Assembly (NCBI GenBank): GCA_964489425.1
Contig: CAZAYP010000016.1
Span: forward strand, 1 to 64,000
DNA: 64,000 nucleotides
Reading direction: 5' to 3'
Origin: CAZAYP01 sp964489425 [NCBI: uncultured Verrucomicrobiota bacterium]
GTDB taxonomy: Bacteria > Verrucomicrobiota > Kiritimatiellia > RZYC01
This document shows, one piece after another, positions 58,752 through 64,000 of the stretch (positions are counted from its first letter, which is position 1; each line of letters begins with the position of its first letter). Position numbers and translations under genes: made by a program. A model generated the notes under the pieces. It was not told the origin of the DNA. It searched no databases and saw only the letters and a program-made list of their open reading frames with translations.

Positions 58752-59951
58752 ATGACAGTGCAAGCCCATGAAAGTTTCATCACTTTTAACACCACCATCA
58801 AAAGTTACATCACAGAGGCAGCCTTGACCAACGCCAATTCAAAGAACATCATCGTGCGCAGGGGTATATACTACGTCGTGGCCCGTGTAAAGGGGAAAAG
58901 GATTTCTCAGTCCACCGGCATACGCTTCGGCGACCCCAACAGCAAGGACCTCGCCCAGAAGATCTGCCGGCGCATCCTGCAGGAGGCCCGCCTGGCGCAC
59001 TGGGATGTGCTTACCGGGCTGAAGATGAAGGAGCCGTTCTCGTCCATCGGCGCCATCACCCGGACCTACCTGGAGAATGTGCGGCTGCGCGGATACCCGC
59101 GGTTCTCCACGGCCAAGAACAATGTCGGGGCCCTGCTGCGCATCGTCCGCAACGGCGCCGGAAGCGCCAAGCCGGAAGAATCGTCGTCGTCGCTGCTAAC
59201 CGGCAAGCTGTGCCGGGATTATGGCGCGGCCTGCATCCCGGCCGTCGGCGGGCAGGAAGCCATCGACGCCGCGCGCCGGGCCGTGCGGTCGGTCCTGCGC
59301 CAGGCCCGCTCAATCTTCAAGCGCGATATGATGTCGGTGTACTCCGAGCTGCGGCTCCCGGACCTGCGCGGGTTCATGGATGAATATGTGTGCGCCGCGC
59401 CCATGCTCCGGTGGCAGCGGCCGGCCGATGCAGAGCTGGCGCCTATCCTGGATGGCGGTCCCAAGCTCCGGGATACGCGGCCGGATCTGTATGCCGTATG
59501 GCTGCTGGCCTGGCACCTGGCCATGCGCGCCGGCGAGATGGCCCGCGCGCGCTGGAACTGGATCGAGGAGATCAAGGGCCGGCACTACATGCGCATCTGC
59601 CGGCGGCCGGATGAGGGCTATGCTCCCAAGGGCTGCGAGGGCTGGGTACCCATCCACCCGGACGTGCTCAAGGACTTGCTGGCGCTCCAGCGCTCCGGCG
59701 ACCTTTACATCCTGCCGGGTGGCACGCTGTCGGCCCGGGAAGACCTGGTCCTGCGCGAGTTCGCGGACTGGATGCGGTCCCTGGGCTGGAAGCGGATGCA
59801 CTGCGCTCACGACCTGCGCGCTCTCCGCGGAGACCGCTGGCGCCAGGCCTACGGCCGGGATACGGCCCGCGATTGGCTCAGGCACACCACGGTCCAGGTG
59901 TCGGCAGATTCGTACAGCGACAGCTTCAACGACCACGAGCCGATTCCGTAG
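58752..59951 (+). CDS. Tyrosine recombinase (integrase), divergent
   Basis: 399 residues. An N-terminal Arm/SAM-like DNA-binding half is followed by a catalytic domain with the first Arg in WHLAMRAGEMARARW, HDLRALRGDRW (HxxR), a Trp/His region DWLRHTTVQ and the presumed nucleophile Tyr in SADSY. The usual LGH box before the Tyr is degenerate. It lacks the extra IntI segment of integron integrases. It probably integrated or integrates an island at or near the adjacent tRNA-Lys. The stop lies 9 bases from the convergent HigA-like gene. No direct repeat of the tRNA end was found by eye. Confidence 0.75.
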   Translation: MTVQAHESFITFNTTIKSYITEAALTNANSKNIIVRRGIYYVVARVKGKRISQSTGIRFGDPNSKDLAQKICRRILQEARLAHWDVLTGLKMKEPFSSIGAITRTYLENVRLRGYPRFSTAKNNVGALLRIVRNGAGSAKPEESSSSLLTGKLCRDYGAACIPAVGGQEAIDAARRAVRSVLRQARSIFKRDMMSVYSELRLPDLRGFMDEYVCAAPMLRWQRPADAELAPILDGGPKLRDTRPDLYAVWLLAWHLAMRAGEMARARWNWIEEIKGRHYMRICRRPDEGYAPKGCEGWVPIHPDVLKDLLALQRSGDLYILPGGTLSAREDLVLREFADWMRSLGWKRMHCAHDLRALRGDRWRQAYGRDTARDWLRHTTVQVSADSYSDSFNDHEPIP

Positions 59952-59960
59952 ATCACGCGC

Positions 59961-60527
59961 TCAATGCTCCAGGGCTGGTTCTCGCGGCCTCTTGGCACAA
60001 GGTTTTGACGGTCTCGTCTTGGTGTTAGCCTCGATATTGATTGGTCCTGACTGTGGCAGCCTGGAGAAGCTGTCGTAGAGCCTGACCATGTAATTGAGCA
60101 GCACCTCGCCGTAGAACTCTTTGATCTTTGAGGTGATCGCCTCGCCTTCGCCCATTTCACGCGCTAGGGAACAGAGTTGCTCCAACAGCGCGTGGACGGC
60201 CATTACGTGATGCTTGATCCGCTCCGCCGCTGGCAGGCTGGGATCGTCGGTCATCAGGGAAATATTGACGCCCAGGACGTTCAGGTATTTCAATATATCG
60301 CCCCAGTTCAGTTGACTGTCCTGGCCCGCTTCCATGCGGCAGATCTTGCTGGCGTTGACGCCCATCCTGGCCGCGAGCTGCCGCTGGGTCAGTCTCCTGG
60401 ATGTGCGCAGACCAATCAGCATGAAAACAAGGCGTGTATTGCGATCATGCTCCAGCACTCCCTGTTCGGCGCTGGGATCGTCGGTCAACTTGGCGGCCAA
60501 CTTGGCAATGTCGTTTATCGTGTTCAT
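59961..60527 (-). CDS. HigA-like XRE-family antitoxin
   Basis: 188 residues. A helix-turn-helix of the Xre/Cro type lies at about residues 38-95 (RTSRRLTQRQLAARMGVNAS, then ICRMEAG). A helical C-terminal half follows. The gene starts 4 bases after the end of a RelE/HigB-like toxin frame on the same strand, the toxin-first order of higBA. It probably represses its own operon and neutralises the toxin. The stop is 9 bases from the end of the recombinase gene. Confidence 0.72.
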   Translation of the reverse strand: MNTINDIAKLAAKLTDDPSAEQGVLEHDRNTRLVFMLIGLRTSRRLTQRQLAARMGVNASKICRMEAGQDSQLNWGDILKYLNVLGVNISLMTDDPSLPAAERIKHHVMAVHALLEQLCSLAREMGEGEAITSKIKEFYGEVLLNYMVRLYDSFSRLPQSGPINIEANTKTRPSKPCAKRPREPALEH

Positions 60528-60531
60528 GCTA

Positions 60532-60779
60532 TCAATCCTGTTTCAGTGATCTGGTTGCTTCGTGGCATCTTCGGATATCGTCGCGCTGCGTATCTTTGCT
60601 GCCGATGGTCAGAACGCGCACAACTTTCCCTGCTTCATCAATGTGCACATACAGGCGCGTTTCACGCCGGTCTGCCCGATCCGGTACACACCTTTCCCTT
60701 GCGATCTCAGATAGCCTATTTGGAACCCCTTCACGCCATTGAATTGCCTCAACAAATCAATGACTTGGGCCACTGGCAT
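60532..60779 (-). pseudogene. RelE/HigB-like toxin, apparently frameshifted
   Basis: From ATG 60779 one frame reads MPVAQVIDLL ... LRSQGKGVYRIGQTG, and from about 60670 a different frame reads RRETRLYVHIDEAGKVVRVL then TIGSKDTQRDDIRRCHEA, stopping at 60532. Joined, the two give an ~83-residue protein with the RelE/HigB pattern (G.YRI...., then KVV.VL.IG.KDTQ.DDI). Neither frame alone covers both parts. The gene is either inactivated by a one-base indel near 60660-60685, uses a programmed shift, or has a sequencing error. The intact antitoxin gene follows 4 bases later. Confidence 0.5.
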
Positions 60780-60813
60780 CCCATAAATCGATCTTTTTTG
60801 AGGGTTCGTTCGG

Positions 60814-61404
60814 CTAATCTTCGGGGCCTGGACCAAGGCACCGATTGCATAATGCCTTATGAACCGCGGCGAATATTTCCCGATTGCTGGGTACAGAAAA
60901 CCATATTCCGTGAACCCGGTTAATATGGTTGTAATGTTTTTCAAGAAGGTTGAAAATGCCTTCAGGATTTTTTTGAGAAACGAAATATCTGGTTATGACC
61001 GATGCAAGCAATTGATTGTATTCGGAGGATGGTCGTTTCAAGACCTTATCAATCTCATTCCAATAATCCCATGGAATTTGAATTGAGGATCGCTCCCATT
61101 CATTTTGAAAAGCACTTTGAAGAACAGAAATAGTGGATCCAATATCTCTTCGGCGCTTAATAGCCATTAGGAACAAAATCAGTATCAGTTTCCTGACTTC
61201 CATGGTCTCATTCATGAATCCCTGGGCTAAAACCGGGAAAATATCGTCCCCCACCTCTTTCTTTTCAAAATATGCCCAAATGAGGCAAATAATATCGTTC
61301 TTCAAAGAATCGCGCCGAAAATGAAGCACCCGCGATTTGGCTTCCTGGATTTTTTTCCGTGTCACTGAACGGGAAAGAGCGGTTCTCTTGGATTCGCTGA
61401 TCAT
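60814..61404 (-). CDS. Hypothetical protein, helical, AT-rich composition
   Basis: 196 residues, rich in Lys, Ile and Asn, unlike the GC-rich host genes. It looks all-helical (ENDIICLIWAYF-like segments such as NDIICLIWAYFEKKEVGDD and VRKLILILFLMAIKRRRDIG), perhaps a HEAT-like solenoid, but no family is recognised. No signal peptide. Its ATG lies 8 bases after a GTTGGAA core of an attC-like site, as expected for the first gene of an integron cassette. Clearly acquired by transfer. Confidence 0.6.
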   Translation of the reverse strand: MISESKRTALSRSVTRKKIQEAKSRVLHFRRDSLKNDIICLIWAYFEKKEVGDDIFPVLAQGFMNETMEVRKLILILFLMAIKRRRDIGSTISVLQSAFQNEWERSSIQIPWDYWNEIDKVLKRPSSEYNQLLASVITRYFVSQKNPEGIFNLLEKHYNHINRVHGIWFSVPSNREIFAAVHKALCNRCLGPGPED

Positions 61405-61412
61405 TGATATTG

Positions 61413-61588
61413 TTCCAACTATTCTGAAAAACGTCGAGGCCGAGCGCTGGCGGCGTCCTGCTCCGCCTTTAGCAGCAGGAGTTTCACGCTCATGGCCACC
61501 GCCGTATAGTCCATCCCGCCGGCGTGCAGACCCGGATCCCTCAAGGTCATCCCTCCATATCGGCGCGCGGCCCGGCGACCCGTTGGGG
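61413..61588 (-). mobile_element. attC-like recombination site (long form, tentative)
   Basis: Read on the minus strand, the site runs from CCCCAAC just after the stop of the AT-rich 61594 gene to GTTGGAA (plus 61413-61419) just before the next gene. The outer arms can pair: GTCG-GGCCG-GCGC on one side with GCGC-GGCCC-CGAC on the other, with unpaired bases between, as in attC sites. The 176-bp length is at the long end of known sites, and the middle holds GC-rich sequence with no gene. Less certain than the site at 61894. Confidence 0.42.
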
Positions 61589-61593
61589 TTTAG

Positions 61594-61881
61594 TTATTCT
61601 ATGTAAATCATTTCTTTGTTATCGCGATATATTTCTTTTCCATTACCTTCAATTCTCCTTATTTTAAGGTCTTTATTGTTGCGGTTCTTTATAAGAACAT
61701 TAATATGATCAATGAAATGTGCTAGATTTGATTTTAATAAACATATTTCATAATCATTTAATATTATATCGAAGTTCTCCCAGCCATTTCCTCCGGGTAA
61801 TGATGTTAATATATAATTATCATTCGTTTCTGATTTCCATAAATCAAAAATTGAATATTCCAGAATCTTTATGTATTTCAT
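61594..61881 (-). CDS. Small AT-rich hypothetical protein
   Basis: 95 residues from ATG 61881 (a GTG at 61902 would start inside the attC core). Begins MKYIKILEYSIFDLWK and contains SLPGGNGWENFDIILNDYE, a mix of strands and helices with many Asn, Ile and Lys. The region is the most AT-rich of the window. No family recognised; the layout recalls small immunity-type proteins, but that is only an impression. It starts 12 bases after a GTTAGGT cassette core and ends 5 bases before the next site. Confidence 0.6.
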   Translation of the reverse strand: MKYIKILEYSIFDLWKSETNDNYILTSLPGGNGWENFDIILNDYEICLLKSNLAHFIDHINVLIKNRNNKDLKIRRIEGNGKEIYRDNKEMIYIE

Positions 61882-61893
61882 GGCTTGTTTAAA

Positions 61894-61968
61894 ACCTAAC
61901 ACACGTCACGGGTGAGCGGACGGCGCGCCCGCCGCGGGTGCGCCGTCCGCTCCACCCGCTTGTTTGAG
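61894..61968 (-). mobile_element. attC-like integron recombination site
   Basis: On the minus strand a 75-base segment ends in GTTAGGT (plus 61894-61900), a perfect match to the R' core GTTRRRY, and begins with CTCAAAC as an imperfect R''. Between them is a long hairpin: GCGGACGGCGC (61916-61926) pairs perfectly with GCGCCGTCCGC (61940-61950). After two more pairs one base (61953) is bulged, and five further pairs follow. A single extrahelical base in a long imperfect stem next to a GTTRRRY core is the hallmark of attC sites. It overlaps the 3' end of the HEAT gene and precedes the next start codon by 12 bases. Confidence 0.65.
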
Positions 61969-62823
61969 ATTCTCTTTCCATCCGAGTTGCTCGACAAGTT
62001 GCTTGGTCTTTCGACTGACGTTCTCATCGGGGTCACTTAGCCCAATCCTGACGACTGGATATGCCAGAGGACCTGCGTCGCGGATGATCGTCGCAGCGTT
62101 GGGTGTTGCCTGTGATTCGTTTCCCTTCGTGACCCAGAGGAATATGTCAAAGACATCGGGCGCAATTGATGGAAGGTTTCGCCCTATGATATCGGCCGAT
62201 GAAGCCAGGCGCAGCATATACACGGTTGGGGAGTACTTTGCGTGACGAAGGAAATCCAGAGCCGCTTGTATTTCTGGTGAAGGCTCCTTGGCCTCGATCT
62301 TCCGGATGGCGACAAATGCCGCGTAGTACGAGTACCACCCCTTCGGATTGTCGCGGAGCTGGCTAAGGTGTGGCAGAGCCATTTCGCTTCGGATGTCGCC
62401 AAGCGCCTTGATCGCATGGCGAACGTGCCACTCGTCACGGCCGCTCAGAAATGCAATGTAGACCTGCTCGGCGTCTCGATCAGGAATCCATGTAAGCGCA
62501 TATGCTGCATGCTCGCGGACGTCTTCTGGTCCGTTGGCGAAGGCATCAATCAGTGCAGCGCGCGCGGCCTTGCTGTTGATCTGGCCAAGGCAGCGAACGG
62601 CGTAATATCGAACCCTGTCATTCTCATTCGTCAGGGCATCGCGGAGCGCCGGAACAGCGTCGTCTCCCATTCTCATCAGTATCCCGCAAGCCGTATTGCA
62701 TGTGTGGTTTCCTTGGTCTTGAACCGCAAGATCGGCGACGAGTTGAGGGACATCCTTTTCTGCGATGGCAAGAGCAGTGCATGCCATGATCAGGAGCGCA
62801 GCTGTTGTTGCCGTGACTTTCAT
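61906..62823 (-). CDS. Exported HEAT-repeat protein (cassette gene)
   Basis: 305 residues from ATG 62823 with a signal peptide (MKVTATTAALLIMACTALA). Repeats of about 30 residues such as AVPALRDALTNENDRVRYYAVRCLG, ARAALIDAFANGPEDVREHAAYAL and WHVRHAIKALGDIRSEMALPHL are HEAT/PBS-type helical pairs, used for binding proteins. The last ~18 residues (GADGAPAAGAPSAHP) are encoded by the attC hairpin itself, so the reading frame runs into the recombination site. The start lies 8 bases after a GTTGGAG core. The partner is unknown. Confidence 0.78.
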   Translation of the reverse strand: MKVTATTAALLIMACTALAIAEKDVPQLVADLAVQDQGNHTCNTACGILMRMGDDAVPALRDALTNENDRVRYYAVRCLGQINSKAARAALIDAFANGPEDVREHAAYALTWIPDRDAEQVYIAFLSGRDEWHVRHAIKALGDIRSEMALPHLSQLRDNPKGWYSYYAAFVAIRKIEAKEPSPEIQAALDFLRHAKYSPTVYMLRLASSADIIGRNLPSIAPDVFDIFLWVTKGNESQATPNAATIIRDAGPLAYPVVRIGLSDPDENVSRKTKQLVEQLGWKENLKQAGGADGAPAAGAPSAHP

Positions 62824-62831
62824 CTCATGAT

Positions 62832-62895
62832 CTCCAACGGTGCGCATGGACCTCGGCGCGTCTCCGCGCCGTAGTGTTCCGTGCTCTGGTTCGCC
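62832..62895 (-). mobile_element. attC-like recombination site (tentative)
   Basis: On the minus strand, from CGAAC just after the MazF stop to GTTGGAG (plus 62832-62838) just before the HEAT gene. A perfect terminal hairpin CGGCGCG-GAGA-CGCGCCG is flanked by arms that pair in patches (AAC/GTT at the ends, GC and GGA blocks between). Length 64 bases is normal for attC. The core matches GTTRRR but not the last pyrimidine. Confidence 0.45.
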
Positions 62896-62901
62896 GCTCC
62901 C

Positions 62902-63246
62902 CTACAGGGCCATGATCAGTCGCAGGCCCTCATCGATTTGGAGCATGCTCTGCGAGTCAATACCCTTGATCCGCTCGGTGAGGCGTGTTCTGTCGAGGCT
63001 GATGAGTTGTGACACGTTGGCAACGGAGGGCTTCGGGAGCCCTGATGCGCGTGTTGACAACTGAACATTTCCGGGAGCGCTCGCGAGGTTCAGATTGGAC
63101 GTTACCGCGGCGCAAATGACCGTACGGATCCCGCTGCGGTTGAATTCATCGGACTGAACAACGAGCACCGGCCTGCGGTACCCTGGTTCAGACCCGAGCG
63201 GCTCGGGAAGCGCTGCCCACCAGATTTCGCCGCGTTTCACTACCAT
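62902..63246 (-). CDS. MazF-type toxin (second copy)
   Basis: 114 residues from the ATG at 63244-63246, which overlaps the antitoxin stop by 7 bases. VKRGEIWWAALPEPLGSEPGYRRPVLVVQSDEFNRSG is split over the family's first two blocks: the RGEIWW start and the G.RRPVLVVQ strand. The later VANVSQLISLDRTRLTERIG-like block (here ANVSQLISLDRTRLTERI) completes the MazF/PemK fold. It would be an mRNA-cleaving toxin. It is not closely similar to the MazF at 15136. In cassette arrays such pairs help keep the array stable. Confidence 0.88.
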   Translation of the reverse strand: MVVKRGEIWWAALPEPLGSEPGYRRPVLVVQSDEFNRSGIRTVICAAVTSNLNLASAPGNVQLSTRASGLPKPSVANVSQLISLDRTRLTERIKGIDSQSMLQIDEGLRLIMAL

Positions 63247-63476
63247 TCTTCCTTGGGGATGGATATCGCCTGCAACCACTCCAGGACGGGATCAAGAGAC
63301 GAGTCCTCCTTCGCGTAAATCTCGTTCAATCTGCGAGTGACATCTTCTCCGCGGTGCCTCTGAACGTACTCGTCAACCGCGACCGTGAAGAGCGCGCTCC
63401 GCGTCATCTTGCGGCGGCGAGCGAATACTTCTGCGCGCGAGAACACCGCGTCCGGCACGGATATCGCTGTTTTCAT
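63240..63476 (-). CDS. Ribbon-helix-helix antitoxin (second MazF-type pair)
   Basis: 78 residues from ATG 63476. MKTAISVPDAVFSRAEVFAR followed by RKMTRSALFTVAVDEYV is the classic CopG/MazE-like ribbon-helix-helix pattern (xxISVPDxxFxxAExxA). The acidic C-terminal tail (EDSSLDPVLEWLQ) would bind the toxin. It overlaps the toxin gene by 7 bases. A possible promoter lies immediately upstream. Confidence 0.85.
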   Translation of the reverse strand: MKTAISVPDAVFSRAEVFARRRKMTRSALFTVAVDEYVQRHRGEDVTRRLNEIYAKEDSSLDPVLEWLQAISIPKEEW

Positions 63477-63485
63477 GATAGACAA

Positions 63486-63512
63486 GGTATAACGCTGGTA
63501 ATACGGCGTCAA
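63486..63512 (-). promoter_or_regulatory. Weak promoter candidate for the second MazF-type pair
   Basis: On the minus strand TTGACG (plus 63507-63512) and TATACC (plus 63486-63491) are 15 bases apart, shorter than the ideal 17, ten bases before the antitoxin ATG. An independent promoter inside the cassette is expected for a toxin-antitoxin pair. The 59 bases to the right, up to the next gene end, show nothing else. Confidence 0.35.
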
Positions 63513-63571
63513 GTCCATTGCCTACTCTTGCGGCGAACACGGGGTGTTTATGCTTAAATTCAGCAATTACG

Positions 63572-64000
63572 TCAACAGAAACCGTGAAATCTCAAGATTG
63601 ATGGGGTTTTGATGGTGTCATCTTCCGCGGATCGAAACCAGCCCCGCGATTCCGCCGCGCGCTGGGTTTCGGCCAGGTAGTCGGGGAACCAGGCAGGCGC
63701 GGTGTCGAATGCGGGCCAGTCGGGCAACAGGCGGGGCACCATGCGCCGGGCGGGCAACGGCCAGGCAGCCAGCATGTCCGGGGTGGGGAACGCGGACAGG
63801 GGGGTGCCGGTACGGTCGCGGAACAGGGCCAGGTCCAGGGCACAGAACACCCAGGGCAGCGCGGCGTCAAGGCCCAGCAACTCGGTCCGGCCCGCGGCCG
63901 CGTCCAGGTCGAACCGGTAACGGAAAATGCCGAAGTTGACGGCGTCCACCCGGCGGAGGAGGCCGGCCGGGGTGTCGAAGTCGCCCTGCAGCAGGCCGCG
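63572..64000 (-). CDS. Hypothetical protein, C-terminal part (runs off the right edge)
   Basis: The frame is open from base 64000 to a stop at 63572, giving the last 142 residues. Composition is again GC-rich, as in the rest of the chromosome, so it marks the right border of the accessory island. Visible sequence: RVDAVNFGIFRYRFDLDAAAG, then LLGLDAALPWVFCALDLALF and several Pro/Trp-rich turns. No signature of a known family is seen in this part. Confidence 0.6.
   Translation of the reverse strand, partial: RGLLQGDFDTPAGLLRRVDAVNFGIFRYRFDLDAAAGRTELLGLDAALPWVFCALDLALFRDRTGTPLSAFPTPDMLAAWPLPARRMVPRLLPDWPAFDTAPAWFPDYLAETQRAAESRGWFRSAEDDTIKTPSILRFHGFC

Larger units (their letters stand above)
58752..63571. 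mobile_element. Accessory island: recombinase plus integron-like gene cassettes
   Basis: Bounded by tRNA-Lys on the left and a gene of host-like composition on the right. It holds a recombinase gene (+) and then only minus-strand, mutually unrelated genes: two toxin-antitoxin systems, one HEAT-repeat protein and two unknown proteins. Base composition changes abruptly gene by gene, with 60.5-61.4 and 61.6-61.9 kb strikingly AT-rich. Three junctions carry attC-like sites. No integron integrase is seen, so the array would be a cassette cluster lacking its integrase (CALIN-type) if the sites are real. Confidence 0.6.

Noticed and set aside
58752-59951. Integron integrase IntI
   Set aside because: The protein lacks the IntI-specific insert and the normal HELRHSFAT/LGH boxes; it is a different tyrosine recombinase.

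Overview
The window is GC-rich, densely coded bacterial chromosome. It most likely comes from the PVC group, probably Kiritimatiellota or a close verrucomicrobial/lentisphaeral relative. Three things suggest this: large exported hydrolases ending in a DxDxDG calcium loop plus an 'NRxYxV...W...YR' tail, short palindromes built on TTTTCCAA/TTGGAAAA, and a complete peptidoglycan pathway in a broken-up division/cell-wall cluster. This placement is inference; no rRNA or marker phylogeny is available here.

Layout. 1-9 kb: the 5' part of indolepyruvate ferredoxin oxidoreductase alpha (iorA, cut by the left edge), a ferritin-like protein, a tight response regulator / histidine kinase / FecCD permease operon, a large PAS/GAF sensor kinase and a ComF-type phosphoribosyltransferase. 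9-15 kb: accD-folC, then murG-murC-ddl and a MazF-type toxin-antitoxin pair with a readable promoter/operator. 15-22 kb: oligoendopeptidase F, asparagine synthetase and two glycosyltransferases. 22-33.4 kb: the main division/wall cluster mraZ-rsmH-ftsL-like-ftsI-murE-murF-mraY-murD-LysM-ftsW, started by a promoter with three MraZ boxes at 10-bp spacing.

33-50.6 kb is dominated by exported proteins: a lipoprotein nuclease, a putative outer-membrane barrel, a gingipain-like C25 peptidase, a GH127-type arabinofuranosidase, an M64 peptidase and an M14 carboxypeptidase. Agmatinase, a PLP enzyme and a glycosyltransferase lie among them. Most of the second half of this region (54.3 to 41.6 kb) is one long co-directional minus-strand series.

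The most unusual gene is at 50990-54337 (-): one 1115-residue protein joining 2-oxoacid dehydrogenase E1-alpha, E1-beta, a lipoyl domain with its target lysine, and a complete ketoacyl-ACP synthase III with an intact Cys-His-Asn triad. There is no E2 acyltransferase domain. This suggests a single-chain machine that decarboxylates a 2-oxoacid, loads the acyl group on its own lipoyl arm and uses it to prime fatty-acid or ketide synthesis. A gene for an HATPase-GNAT fusion diverges from it.

58.5-63.6 kb is an accessory segment. tRNA-Lys(TTT) is followed by a divergent tyrosine recombinase and then a run of unrelated minus-strand genes: a HigA-like antitoxin with a frameshifted toxin, two unknown proteins of AT-rich composition, a HEAT-repeat protein and a second MazF-type pair. 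Three of the junctions carry attC-like folded sites with GTTRRR cores 8-12 bases before the next start codon, so this looks like an integron cassette array without a recognisable integron integrase. The window ends in a gene of host-like composition, cut by the right edge.
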